A stretch of 64,000 bases of DNA, taken from assembly GCA_000611775.1 (NCBI GenBank), contig KK106981.1, forward strand, positions 4,776,927 to 4,840,926, given 5' to 3'. Below are positions 1 to 12,252 of this stretch, in pieces. The stretch comes from Umbilicaria muhlenbergii. Its lineage: Eukaryota; Ascomycota; Lecanoromycetes; Umbilicariales; Umbilicariaceae. Each line of letters opens with the position of its first letter. Position 1 is the stretch's first letter. The notes beneath the pieces were generated by a model. That model saw nothing but the letters and a program-made list of their open reading frames with translations. It made no database searches and was not told the origin of the DNA. Position numbers and translations under genes: made by a program.

Positions 1-1290
1 TAATTTAATATTAAATTAAAAACATATTAAAAGAAGTTTATTATAAGAATATTTTTAAAAACACTCATTGTTATGATTATATCATGATTTTATTAATATA
101 TTATTAATATATTAACTTTCTTAGTCACCTGTTCAGGCTTAACTTAGTTTAATTCATATATAACAGGCTTTAACATTACTAATAAGAATTAATCTTCTCA
201 CATCAAATAAATGAAACATGTTCAACAATTTGATAACAACACTTATCTCAAGCATCATAAAATACCTTGAAATAATCAGTTCTTTAAACAAATCATGATG
301 TCACTGTTGATTAATTTAAAGTTATTCAACTTTAAGTTTTAACTCCTCTTCATTATCAGCTGCTTAGTCATCATTGATTAGCTGATTACTTTTCATTAAG
401 CAGTTTATCATCAGTTAACTGTTTACCTCTCATTGACTGCTGTTTATATAATAAATCTTTCAAGTCATTGAGCTTCCTGTTGAATCAAATGATTTATATC
501 AGCAATTAAATGATTTGTATTAATATTATAATTAAACTGACTTCTTCTTCTTCTTTCTTAAGTCAGCAAGCTTTTTTAACTTTAATAAATAATTTAATAT
601 CAACTCTTGCTTATTAAATTCAAGATTTTATTAACTCTGAGCACTTTTAAAGTCAAGAAATCACCTCCTCTCACAGGCAAATCATTGCTCAATATCTCTG
701 AATCATAATTCAATCAGGTCAGACATTCAGCTGACAGACTCATTTAAAGTTCAAGGAAGTTATTACTTGACTTAAAGAGTGAATCACTGACTTATTCAGG
801 TTTAAATAAAACGTCAACTGTACTGTTCTTGTCATATGAGCTTCAATTGAGAGTGAAACTCATGATTTAATCACATCTGACACTGAATGAGACTGTCACC
901 TTTTTACAAAATAACATCTCAACTCTTCACCAGCTTCTGAGCTTCTCAGATCAGAAAAAAAAGCTTAAAAATTCATGACAAATAACAAAAAAGCAGGTTA
1001 AACAGATTAAAAAAAACATGAGCAGTTATCATTAAACTGAGGCTTTATTAATAAGCAACAAGCTGAACTTACTGACCTCATAACTTAAGCAGTAACCACT
1101 GTTATGATAATTCAGCAAGCATGCAACACTAAAGAAAGAGATAATAATAAAAGTAATAATAAAAATATTAAAAATGATACTGACAACCCTTCAATTAACA
1201 GTGATGAAATCAATAAACATATTACCTTTTAAGTGAAAGATATCAGTTACTTTAACTCACAAGTTAATGCTACTGAGAATGTTGTTGTTA
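1..1290. other. AT-rich non-coding stretch
   Basis: Strongly AT-rich sequence without a gene I can recognise. CpG is almost absent. The right part probably runs into the 5' end of the Gypsy relic that becomes readable from about 1,300. No terminal repeat or tRNA was seen. Confidence 0.5.
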
Positions 1291-3060
1291 AAGATTAAAA
1301 TATAATATATCAGAACATCTTCTCCTTCATAAATTAAGTTTGAGTTAAGACAATCATGATTGAATCAGGATTAATTCATCAAAACCTCAACTTCTACTTA
1401 TTAAATCAAGCAAATAAGTGATACATTGAAAAGCTTTCACACATTCAATGATTGAGCTTATATCTTGATATCAACAGAGCTGAAAAATAATGCAAGGCTC
1501 TTGAATTACACTTTTAAGATCTTTTTAGCAAATCATTAATTATGCTTAAAATCATCTGTTACACTGTGAAAGATGCATGAAAGAACTGTGAGCCTGCCTT
1601 TTATATTAAATTCATAATCATCAATGAATGAAAAACTGAGATTATCATTACTGATTATGCTTAAGTACTTTTAACTTATGAGCACTTAAATAATGAGCTT
1701 CAGCTCACTCTCACTGAATCAACACCTCAGATTACAGTGATTAAGTTTATTGAATAATTAAACTCAAAGAAGCACGCCTGGTTTGAGATTTATGAATAAA
1801 ATCAAAGTCATATCATGATGCATTAACAGAATAATCAAGAATGTGATAATTAAAACTTTTAAACCAATGATAATTGAAGCTCTTGATTTGAAGGAAGTCA
1901 GAATGATCAGTTTAAAAACTTTTATTCTTTTTTTAACTTTTTTAATTAAGCTTTATATCAGCTCTCATATTAATCTTCTTATCATTAACTTTTTTTTCCT
2001 TCTTCAGATCATCCCCTTCAGACTTTTTCTTTTCATTTAATAAATCAGAACCTCTTATTTAATAATTATCAGCAGTGATTTACTGATATAACTGTGATTT
2101 CACTGCAAGCTTTTATTAAGAACAACAATCAACATCAGTCTCTGCAACTTATGCAAGGAAATGCAAACCTAAACTTGAATTAATATCATGAGTCATATCA
2201 GAACTGAGCTGAATCATTATATAATCAGTGAAATGAAGGAGAGTACAGGTTTAATTACTTTCAACAGATCAAAGTGTATTATGATGAGATTGTAAACTTA
2301 TACAATCACTTTGAAGACTACAAAAACAATTACTATATTAATGATCAGTTCAAGCAGGAAGACAGCTGAGTAAATTACATTATTAATTAAGTATTTTAGA
2401 ACTCAGGTTAAATATATGAAGAGAGTTTCTTTAAGGTAAATGACTTAAATAAAATTAACATTAATCACATCATAAAGCAGACCTCTTATCATTATTAATG
2501 CTGCTTAAAATTCTTCATTTTAAATAATGACCTACACAAGCACATCAGATTCAGTCATGATATTATTAAAATAAAGCAGAACTTGACCTCAGAGCTTAAG
2601 CTTAAATCAGTAATTTACTCAACAGCATTAACATTAAATGAAAACCTAGTTCAGTCAAACACTATGAACATCTCAGCCAAAGGCTATGAATTTTGAGGAT
2701 GATGTTATATAACAGTAAATGTTAAACTTTCTCAGAATAATCAAATTATTCTTATATACTTAAATATCAGCTGTATTGTTAATCTTATTAACTGAGACTT
2801 CCTCAAGAAACATGCTTTCACTGCAGAAGTTAAGAAAATAACTTTTTCAATAAAAGTTCAAGATTTAAGCTCAAGCTCTCATGTGATTAAAAATTATGTA
2901 AAATTAAATCTCTTCTTCTCAGCTGATCATGATAGAACTGCAGTTGTATATTACAAGATTCACATCATTAATGATTGAGAGATAAACATGCTCATTGAAA
3001 CTGATATTCTAGTCTCAGAGTAGATCAATGTACTCTTATCTTAATAAAAAGCAGTCACAA
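1290..3060 (+). mobile_element. Ty3/Gypsy-type gag-protease relic
   Basis: Fossil LTR-retrotransposon fragment. Conceptual translation of the + strand shows a gag-like region (about 1,300-2,400), a short Cys/His finger region (about 2,490-2,560) and an aspartic-protease-like region (about 2,690-3,030) whose end resembles the retroelement protease motif LIGTDIL. It is heavily broken, with many breaks, and I found no LTRs, RT or integrase attached. Its base composition is that of the surrounding mutated DNA, so it is old. Family assignment rests on the gag and protease resemblance only. Confidence 0.6.
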
Positions 3061-3735
3061 AAAGCTGTGAGATGTAAGAGGCTGATCTATAACATGAGGT
3101 CATATAAGTGTTGAATGAGGTATTGTAGGCAATATAGTCATGATAAAGTCAATGCAGTGATATATGTGTCTTTTATTCAGTGGCAAAACTGATCACTGAG
3201 GAAGCAGGTTTTCAAACCTTCTTGTGAAAAGTTTTCACTTGATGTCAAGATGCTAGGCGCTGAGTCATCATGTTTATATAATGTCATACTATAGTGTCAT
3301 ATTATAATGTCATATTAGTGTCATACTGTCATATTATTATATGATGACCTTGACACAGCATTTCTCTTCTCATGACATCATCTCTGAAGTCAACTGGCTA
3401 TTCATAAGCCTCATTATGACATCATAACAGTTGAGGTTGTAGGGTGATCATGTGAGACTGCATTAAAGTAAGCCTGATCATGTGCCCTCACTTAATTGTG
3501 ATGATATCATGCTGGCAGTAAGCTTTCTTCATAACACAAATATTAAATTCATCATGTTTACAGTAGGTTCAAAACACTCTTCTCTTTGTGTTTATTCTTC
3601 ATTGTTTGTCTTACAACATGTTGTTATATCTTTCACAACTTTTTCACAGCTTATTAAGTGACTTGATGACTTCATGATGTCATCCTCATTGCAGAGGTGA
3701 TCACCTCATGAAGAAACTTTCATCATATATTTAAG
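3060..3735. other. unassigned AT-rich segment with short GTCATAYTA repeats
   Basis: No gene seen. Around 3,280-3,350 a short unit of the form GTCATA(C/T)TA recurs about six times with variable spacing. The segment separates the Gypsy relic from the partial LINE copy on its right. Confidence 0.4.
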
Positions 3736-4671
3736 CTCTTGTTTTGCATTAATACTGAAGGTTTCAGCCTTATTTGATGCAATTTGACTGTTTTGTATTT
3801 CTGCGTGCTGTTTTTAACTATTTTGTGCAAATGCTGCATTTACAACTTTTTGCATTTTCCTCATGTTTTCTGCAGCTGTTTTTACACTTGCATTCACACT
3901 GTCTGTTTTGTGCAGTAGTAAATTCATTTTAGAATTTATGACCTGAATTTAGCTTTGCAAGTGGTGGTTTTGCATGTTTGTGTTCAAATTTGCCAATTGT
4001 GGACTTTTCACATTTTGTGAGTTTTGTGACTTTGTGAGGTGGAAAATTGCCTGATTTAGGTCAAATTTTTGCGACGGGTGTGATGCATTAACTAGATTTA
4101 ACAGCGCAGAATTTGCTGTTAAATACAGTGATTTCATCATTTTGTGTCTCAAATTCAGCATTTTTCCACTTTTACTCTGTTCACTGTTTTGCAGATTTTC
4201 ACAGTTTTCCTCTGAACTTTGAATTTGCATCTTCACCAGTTGACTTTCCTGTGAGGAAGTGATGTTTTTGTGTTTTTTATCTTGCAATGTGACTTTTTTG
4301 ATTTGCCTGTGTGTTTGTGAGAAGGTGAACAGGCTGTTTTAATTATTATTCATAATAAAGTAGTTTTCCTTTGTTATGAATGCTGCTGGCATAAGTGTAG
4401 GTATAGTGCACTGACTACTGTTTTCAGACTTCATGTCTGATGTTATATTCATTATAATGTTTTTTGGTGTTTTCCTGATGTTTCAGTCCTGGTGGTATCC
4501 TGAATTTACCTCAAGTTTAATATCCCTTTCTTTATAAACTCAAGCACAATCAAGAGTTTAAAGGCTTCATTTTCTATTCCTGATACTCAGAATAAGTAGC
4601 CCTTATGATTTTTAGAAATTTAAGTCTTATAAAAGCCTCTAAAATCACCTGTAGCCTGACTTAATCTGAGC
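3735..4671 (-). mobile_element. Tad-like LINE, 5' fragment (copy A)
   Basis: Reverse-strand 5' UTR and N-terminal ORF1 of a Tad-clade LINE. It is closely similar to 13,040-13,955 (copy B). Homology ends on the left near 3,735 and on the right near 4,671, just before the terminal repeat of the left hAT copy. The ORF1 part (to about 4,450) encodes a Gln/Asn/Ser-rich N-terminal region, with an uninterrupted stretch from 4,287 down to 3,949. No endonuclease or RT is attached, so this is a 3'-truncated or rearranged copy. Confidence 0.75.
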
Positions 4672-5341
4672 TTATTCTAGGCTGTCATTTGAGTCAGGTC
4701 AGGTCAAGTTAATGATTAAGAACTTGATTTATAAATTCAGCCCCTTCATGAATCTGATATTCAGTGATCAATCAGGTTAACTCTGAGGTACTTACATGAA
4801 CACTGAATTAATTATATACAGTTAAAATTGCTTAATCATCATAACTGTAGTAAGTTTAATATAAGTAATAACATCACTTTTCTTCTCATGTTATCACAGC
4901 TTTATATTGTGTTGTTATTAAAAACAGGTATTGTGATAATTGAATATTTTTACATATTTTTAATTGAATTATTAATCTGCAAAGACTGATATTATACATT
5001 GTGAGCACTGTGCAAACATGAAGAAAAACATAATATGCTAAAAAAGTAATGCTCAAAGGTAATGCTCAAAGGTAATGTTTATCTAGAATTTATGATAATT
5101 ATATACTTTTTTTTAACTTTGCAGACTGTATCTGTAGTTGATCTTGTAATGTAACTTGATGTTGATCTGCAGACAGCAATACTGATTGACTGATGCTGAT
5201 AATGATGTGTCATTCATATGTTGAATTCATAAGTTGCTTGCTTTAATTGACTACAGTTGATCTTCTCTGAGCTTCACTCCTTTATGCTGAAGTGAGGGAG
5301 GTCATCAGGTCATTAAATGATAAAAACATGTTAAAATCATC

Positions 5342-7900
5342 TTACTCTCTGCTCTCTGATACATCTTCAATCATAATAAAAGTGTCTGAGTCATTACTCT
5401 GTCTCATTTTCACTCTCATCTGATGCATATCAGCAAGTTCATCTACTCTCATATCATCTGAATCATTCATATCAGACTCATTATGATTATCACTGTTCAT
5501 TGTCACTGCTTTGCACTTGACAGAGGTAAACTTCTTTTGTTGAAATGTCTTCATGAACTCATAAGCCTTCTCATCATCTGTTATAATTAACTCATTCAGA
5601 ACAGAGGTTTTTTGAGCTCAGGTTTCAGAGGCACTGACTTTCTCATCATTGTTGTCATCATCAACAAGGTCATTCAACAAGGTGTTTTGCTCATAATACT
5701 TAATTAAACAGAGCATACATATAATCTCAGTGCTCAGATGTTCACATCATCAATTGCAGATGTCTTTAATCATATTAAAGATGCATTTCACATCTACTTT
5801 AAAAACACATACAACAAGAACATCTCTTGTCATTTAAGAGAAATCTTTGAGATCACTGTAGTTGACACTTCACATTTAGTGATGTAATTAACTCAAGCCT
5901 CATATCAGCATTATCTTTGAGCATTACCTTTAATGAATCATTGACATAATTGACTGATGTGAAAAGATATTTAAAGATATCATTTTAAGTATTTATTCAT
6001 CATTGATCCTTCAGCTCTGTTTGTTTAATTAATGCATTAAAATTCATATTCTGTGACTGACCTGCAGTGATAGTTGAGTTCATAATCAGACTCTCATATT
6101 TTGAGTAATGTAGATCATAATAATCTTGAAACTGTTGATTTTATTTAATTTCTTAAGATTTTGTTACTTCCTTCCCTTATGATGCATTAGTCATGATCAA
6201 GCAGATATATGCATTGAAGTTATTTTATACTTAATCATCTTACATGACAGGTTTAGAACAGTTGCAAGATTATAAATTCATCATTAACTTGCTTATGAAT
6301 TTTTATAATAATCCCTCAACTTATCCTGACAGGCTTTCAGGGCAGTGATCAGTTCATGCTTTTAAAGAGAGATTTTTAACTGCACTCAGCAACAGTGATC
6401 TGCAATGTGACTGATGAGTTGATTGTACATGTATCAGGTCTTATGTATTGTAACTTTAATAATTTTCAAAAGTGCTGCAGTTCAGTCTTTAAATGATTTT
6501 AATAATGTTAAAAGATAATAAACTTATTCTCATTCTGAATTAATAATTGCAAGAACTCAGAGCTTTTTATCTTGTTCATTAAGAACAAAGTTGCACAGGG
6601 CCTCTCATAAAACATAAGCTTAAAAAAGCATGTCATATATGAAATTTCATCATATCTTGATGTCCTGAATCATTCAAAGAAGTTTTTAATTTAAGTTGTT
6701 TGCATAAACTTGCTGTTGAATATCTGCAAATTGTTCAAATCTCTGTGAGAAAGAGTTGATTGTGATTGAGAGATATTGAATCTGTCACATGTTGTTAATA
6801 TTCAGACATTATCAATGAGCATTATTATTTCACTTGTCTTTTGCATGATGTTAATTAAAGATATCTTCTCTTGAATCTTTGTCAACTTGTCTGCATTTTA
6901 TATCTTTACATGATGATCATTTCTGATGTTCACATCAAGTGACCTCAGTAAAGCCTTGACAGCAAGAGTTAAAACATGTGTCATGCATGATATTGTTGCT
7001 TCAGCATTATCTCATTGAATATCATGATCATCACTCAAGACTGACTTCAGATGTGTGTGCATAATGATGTTATTCTTTAAAAGATGTTATTCATAATGAT
7101 AATGAAAAGCTTATTTTTGATTTTAAAAATCTTCAGAACATTAAGAATGTGATCTGTTAAAGTGACTTCAATATGTGACTCATTTACATGCTCAAATCCT
7201 AATAAGGCCTCATTGTAGTTTCAGTTATTATCAATGTAATAAGCAGTAACCGCCAAGAAAGATAAGTGATTATGAGATCAACAGTTTAAAGTTAATGACA
7301 TTTTATTATTTGTCTGAGCAAGACTTTCTTGTACAGTGAGCATCACTTTTTGATATCAATCTGTGACAAGGTTTCAGATTTTATTGCAGCAAGATATCTG
7401 AATGTCATCTTGAAGCATCATAAGAGTGATATGAAGCTGCTTGTTCTCAATGAATCAGAAGGAGGTGTTCATAAATATGAATGCATTAATGATTTGCTGT
7501 TCAAAGGCTTTCTTCATGTATATTAAAATGTCAAGGTTGCATACTGTTCATTTTTAAGGAATATCATAAAGGCATTAACTTTTAACATTAATACTGATAA
7601 GAAAGATAATACATAAAAAGAAACAAACTTACTGTTGACTGCAACAGTTCATTCAGTGTAGATTGTAAATGCTTTCACTTAAATGATATTTTGCAGCAGT
7701 TTGAATGCAAATGCTTTTTTATAATGCTGAAATCAGTGTTCTTCATATTCAGGTGACTGATGACAGCTTGATAAAACTTGCATTATAAGTTTAACTTTTC
7801 ACTCTGCATGACTGTGACCTGCTCAAACAGGTTTCAGTAGTTGAAGGACTGAGTAATGAATCTTCATTTAAAATTGCCTTTCAGTTTGTCATGAGTGTGA
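5342..7900 (-). pseudogene. hAT transposase (left copy)
   Basis: Transposase of the left hAT element, decayed. On the minus strand the central catalytic region (about 7,290-7,000) contains SHNHLSFLAVTAYYIDNN followed by an MNNTFNNI stretch; hAT transposases have a D-x-W-(S/T)-S...FL.(V/I)TAH(Y/W)ID box and T-x-DNASNN here. The C-terminus carries the hAT dimerisation region and an acidic Asn/Asp/Met-rich tail (5,554-5,342), with the stop codon at 5,342-5,344. Many Trp positions are TGA and the second catalytic Asp reads Asn. Several short introns are likely, so exon limits are approximate. The ORF at 7,329-7,526 on the opposite strand is a shadow. Confidence 0.75.
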
Positions 7901-8841
7901 AGATCATGTAGAGTTGACTTTCATCACTCATGAAAGAGTTTTACATATCACTTGTCACTTTTTCAGAAAACATGTGTCTTGAGAGTGTTGTGTTGAAGTG
8001 CAATAAGTGATGATGAATTTTAAAGAACATGAAGTAAAATTTAAGCATCCTCAGATTCCTGAGAGGTTTATGATTATAAAAAAGAGATGAGAATTTCTTC
8101 TGCTTCTGAGAGAGAAAAGTCATTATCATATTAAGACATATTAATAGAAGTGTATGCAGAAATTGCAGTGATGAGTGATTTGAGAAAAGAGATATTGTTG
8201 TGTAGAGAATAACTACACTTATATGCATATCAAAAGAGATGTTGAATAAATATGTTACACAGAAAACCCCCTTTACTCTTGAAAGATAATGCTGAAAGGT
8301 AATGATCAAGACACATGTATGAAACATGTGTAATCTTGCAGTGTAATTGAACAGATATCAGATTGCATGTACTTTGCATTAAAACACTCCTTTGCTCATC
8401 AAAGATAATCACTGCATTACATGTAACTCTGCAGTATTAATATTTAATCACATTTATGATGCATGAAAAAGCCTGTTTGTGCAACAAAGATGATGATCAT
8501 CTTATAAATAATCTTACAGTGACTTATGATGATCTGTTAAAGAATATTAAGCTCATTTATCTTCAGCTTATAAAATCAAGTAATTAAAAAGATGTTAAAA
8601 ATCATGAAAATGAAAGAAGTTGTGAAACAGTTGTGATTAAATGAAATTTAAGATTTCAACATGTTACTCATTTTAATAGAAATAATCATATGCTAGAAGA
8701 AACATGCTCTTTCATTATAAATTCATGACTTTAATTTTCATGTTAAAGCATGATATTATGCATCAATGAAAGTGAGCAAATGATAATGTCAGTAGGTAAC
8801 ACCTGAACCTATTATATAAATGTGCAATTAATAAAAAAAGA

Positions 8842-10000
8842 TTAAGCTTCAGCTTCTTCTTCTGATGCAGATATCTTCTCATACTTTAATTTTAAACTCT
8901 CATTCTTTTTAATATCATTCATCACAAAGTCCTCCTCATTATACATTAATAAGTTCTTCATGAAAAGTTTATAATCTGTTATTGAATCATCTTCTGACAT
9001 TTTAATAATTTTCTTCTCAATCAGCACTTCCTTCTTCACTGATTCTTTAACTGCATGAGTATTATTTTTAGCCTTCAGATCATCCTTCAACTCATTAACA
9101 TCACATGTAATGTATGCAAGAAAATGAAGATTTTTTTAAAAGTCTGTAAGCTTCTTTTTCAGGTTCTGTATTCATGTTAAAATCAAGCTCATCAGCATTA
9201 TCTTTAAGCATTATCTTAAAGTCAGCTTGCTTCAACAACTTATAATCAGCATGATATATCAGTCATTCAAGATGCTGCATAATTGAAACATTATATTTAA
9301 AAATTACCTCTTTGATCTCCTTCAACATTTATACTCATTGATCAGTAAGTAATGTCAGTAAATAATGCTCATATCTGCTTATCTTCTTCTCTTCATCATC
9401 AGCATCAGCATCATCATTATCTTCATTGTCATCTTCATTCTTTTCATCATTAATATTAATGTCTTCATCATTGTTGTTCCCTTCATTGATGTGTGTTAAA
9501 TTTCACTCAATTTTGTTACTCTTTTGCAGCAAAACTTGAAGGAACTCATCTTTTGCATCTTCATGCTTAAAGATAATCTTATTTTAAATATTCATGAGAT
9601 TTTGTTTGAGTCATTCTGTTATAAGTGTAAGTAGCTTGTAAAATAAGCATTATTTATTAACTTCACTTGACAACTTCTTCTTGAAATGTTTCACAGATTC
9701 AACTTCTCAGGCATTCTTCAACAAGACTTAACATTCATCATGATTCATTTCATTTCAACTTGATGTTACCTTTTATACTTTTCAATGACATTTCAACTTA
9801 GCCTGCTCATCTGCATTCCTAGCATGTGCAATTATAACTTGATTGTTAATTTCATTATAGCGCTTTTGCTGCTTTCTGATTATGCTTTCATGCTGACTAT
9901 ATTCACTGAGGTGCTTTTGTGAAGTGATTAATGCAGCACTTATCTTACATTGACTTGCTCATCAAGGCGTGATAAGTAGATTAATCATGATGAAGTGAGA
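8842..10000 (-). pseudogene. acidic accessory ORF of the hAT element (left copy)
   Basis: Reverse-strand coding relic sharing orientation with the transposase. The readable C-terminal part (9,090-8,842) is rich in Lys, Glu and Asp and ends in KEEVEA/EEEAEA. Upstream lie an Asp/Glu-rich tract (about 9,400-9,470) and a Gln/Lys-rich helical region (about 9,700-9,950). The same order appears on the plus strand of the right copy (17,520-18,621). I do not recognise the family. It may be a second transposition protein or a separate cargo gene. Confidence 0.5.
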
Positions 10001-10175
10001 AAAGAACTTAATTGCATCATTATTACATAAATTAATGATCTGTTTTTTATGATGTGAGTATTATCTTTGATCATTACCTTGCTTCTGACATAAAAGAGTG
10101 AAAAAGCGGGTGATCAAGTGTACTGATAAAGAAGTGATGTGAGTTAAACAGTAAGTGTTAATAATTATCATTATC

Positions 10176-10400
10176 ATTGACATATAAGCAGTACCTGAAG
10201 AAATAAGACATGTTGTTAAATGATGAAGAAGGATGAATGTTGAAGAGAGTTAATATGCACAGCTGATAAATTATTCTTTAACTTATGAATTTTAATATTA
10301 AGGCTTATGTAATTAAAAGCGCTGCTAAACAAGATCTGATGTTGATATTAATTTACAACATTATTTAAATGATGAGGTGAAGTGCAAATCAAATGATGAT
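10176..10400. repeat. segment present only in the left hAT copy
   Basis: About 225 bp with no counterpart in the right copy, where the flanking sequences meet directly apart from a small TIR element. Similar short words (ATATAAGCAG and ATGTGAGCAG) border it, so loss from the right copy by short-repeat deletion is a simple explanation. Confidence 0.5.
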
Positions 10401-11269
10401 AATGTGAGCAGAGGTGAGTTGTGCAAGAAATGTTTATATTTATGTATTTCAATCATGTTTCTGAAAACTTGTGTTAATATCACAGCATCTCACCTCTGCA
10501 GTGAATGCATCAGAAGTTAAATATTAATGTTACAACATTTCATCTTTACAGTGAATGCACTGAAAGTGTTATGTTGATCTGACAACTTAATTATAGATGT
10601 GAAATCTGCAGCTGATCATGTTCTTCTTTTCATGCACTTTAACATCCTTCTTTTACACCTCATTATTGAAGTTTCAGTTAAATAATGCTTTTAAATAATA
10701 CCTGTGATATTTATTCATGTTGATAAAGATTTGCTTCTCTTCAGATCTTCAAGCTCTGTGTACTTTCCTCATTATTTTTAATGCACATCTTTCATGTTGT
10801 TCTCTGCTTAAATACCTGTCAGTTAAATAATGCTCATAAATAATGTCTGTATTCATTCTTGATGACTGATATTTTATTATCTTCAGATTTTACACACCTT
10901 TTTGATATACTTCTTCATCTTTGATATATCTTCTCAACTTCAATGCATTTCATCACCTTCAATAAACTCATCATCTTTAATGCACTCTGTCACCTTCAGA
11001 ACTCATCACCTTCAACACATTTTATCATCTTCAACATACTCAGTCATCTTCAACTCACTTTGTTGCAATCATCATTCTCTGTCACATTCAACATATTTCT
11101 TTAATGCACCTCTTGACTCTTTTAGTTAATCATACACCTTCATCACTTTTCACAAGTATAGTTAAACAAGTTAACACTCATAATAATGCTGAAAGCTAAT
11201 GCCTACTAAGTAACTGAAGTATGATGTGTATTAAGAGTGAAGTTAAACATCTGTCAGCTGTCTCTCCTC

Positions 11270-11927
11270 CTTTTAAAAATGAGCTTCATCAAGTCAAAAA
11301 GTCAGTGAAGATCTACAAATCATCAAAGAATAAAGCTGCAGAGAAGCATCAGAAAGATTTAACATAATGATGATTAATTATATAATCTGCACCTCAAGGA
11401 AAAGGACCTGCTCACTCAGAGTAATTAAAGATTTTGTGAAAGATCAAGTCAGAAAGTAAGTTTCTCATATTAATTAATAATGTCAGAAGTTAATGCCCTT
11501 TTGCAGTGAGAACCCTTCATGAAATTAAACATTATCAGCTTATAAAAGAGCTACTTATTCTGAAAGCTGCATTTCAATATTTAATACATGAAATCATGAT
11601 TTATCTGTCAGGCATGCAGAACATTAATGTTAAAAAAATATGTTAACAGAAGACTGCTCTGCTGATGTTGCAGAAGTCAACAGAGGTGTTGTTGATTTCA
11701 TTTTTTAAGAGTAAGTTGTCTGAAATACAAAGTAATGCTAAAGTTAATACCCTCACGCAGATATCAATTTGCTCATCATTCATGAAAAGTGAGTCATTAT
11801 TCAGAGTAAAAATATGATCTTAACAAAATGTCTCTTGCTTCTTAATTCAGGTGAAAATCTTGTGCTGTATATCATTGAAATGCAGAATTCAAGGGCCATA
11901 CCTGCTTCAAGGCAGCATGATGGCTAA
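11270..11927 (+). pseudogene. histone H3-like gene carried by the hAT element (left copy)
   Basis: A spliced histone-fold gene lies inside the transposon, on the strand opposite the transposase. Exon 1 (about 11,270-11,455) encodes a basic tail. Intron 1 is 11,456-11,506 and intron 2 is 11,711-11,760 (GTAAGT...GCAG and GTAAGTT...GCAG). Exon 2 reads RTLHEIKHYQ, then ELLILKAAFQYLIHEI, then TALLMLQKSTEVLLISFF. Exon 3 continues across the splice as FKNINLLIIHEK, matching H3 FEDTNLCAIHAK, and then QSKNMILTK. It stays in frame to TAA at 11,925, giving a roughly 40-residue C-terminal extension. Loop 1 between helices 1 and 2 is about seven residues longer than in canonical H3. A few TGA codons interrupt it (including the Arg of HAKRV). 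The start codon is unresolved. The H3 relationship is clear; whether it is H3, CENP-A-like or a diverged class is open. Confidence 0.82.
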
Positions 11928-12252
11928 AGAAGTAATATCAAATGATAATGCTTAAATTGTTTCTGTAGGATAGAATACTAATGTAGTAATAAGAACATGA
12001 AACTTAAACTGAGATCACTCTGACCTGCATAAGTGATAACCTTAATGCGTAAAAGTAAAGTTTTAACTCTTGTGCAGATAAAATGCATCATGTATAAAAG
12101 CTTGACAGGTTCTGCAGAACCCTCAGTGTCTTATTTTATTACTCACTCTGACCTGACATGTCAAGGTGAGTTCAAAATCACTGAGACACTGTCACTCAAC
12201 TTGATTTAACTCAACTTGACTCAGTGTCACCCTGACCTGCAGTGACAGCCTA

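Larger units (their letters stand above)
4678..12252 (-). mobile_element. hAT transposon, left copy (7.6 kb)
   Basis: The element runs from TAGGCTGTCA at 4,678 to TGACAGCCTA ending at 12,252. Subterminal CAGGTCAG-type repeats lie inside both ends. It is the inverted partner of 14,017-22,766. Contents are a hAT transposase on the minus strand, an acidic ORF on the minus strand and a histone H3-like gene on the plus strand. Compared with the right copy it has about 225 extra bp near 10,176-10,400 and lacks the two small TIR elements. The flanks GCTTATTC (left) and GTAATCAA (right) do not match each other. GTAATCAA instead matches, reverse-complemented, the flank at 22,767, which shows that the outer ends were re-sorted by inversion. 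Confidence 0.85.

Noticed and set aside
1843-2040. 65-codon ORF rich in Phe/Leu/Ile
   Set aside because: Low-complexity translation of AT-rich DNA inside the Gypsy relic; no supporting feature.
7329-7526. ORF beginning MYSEHHFLISICDKVSDF, also present in the right hAT copy (19,847-20,134)
   Set aside because: It lies antisense to the hAT transposase, whose frame shows the family motifs. Its conservation simply follows from the repeat.
7941-8327. 128-codon ORF shared by both hAT copies (also 19,136-19,522)
   Set aside because: Right strand for the transposase, but the reading is hydrophobic low-complexity with no family match. I could not tell it from a shadow frame, so it is not listed as its own gene.
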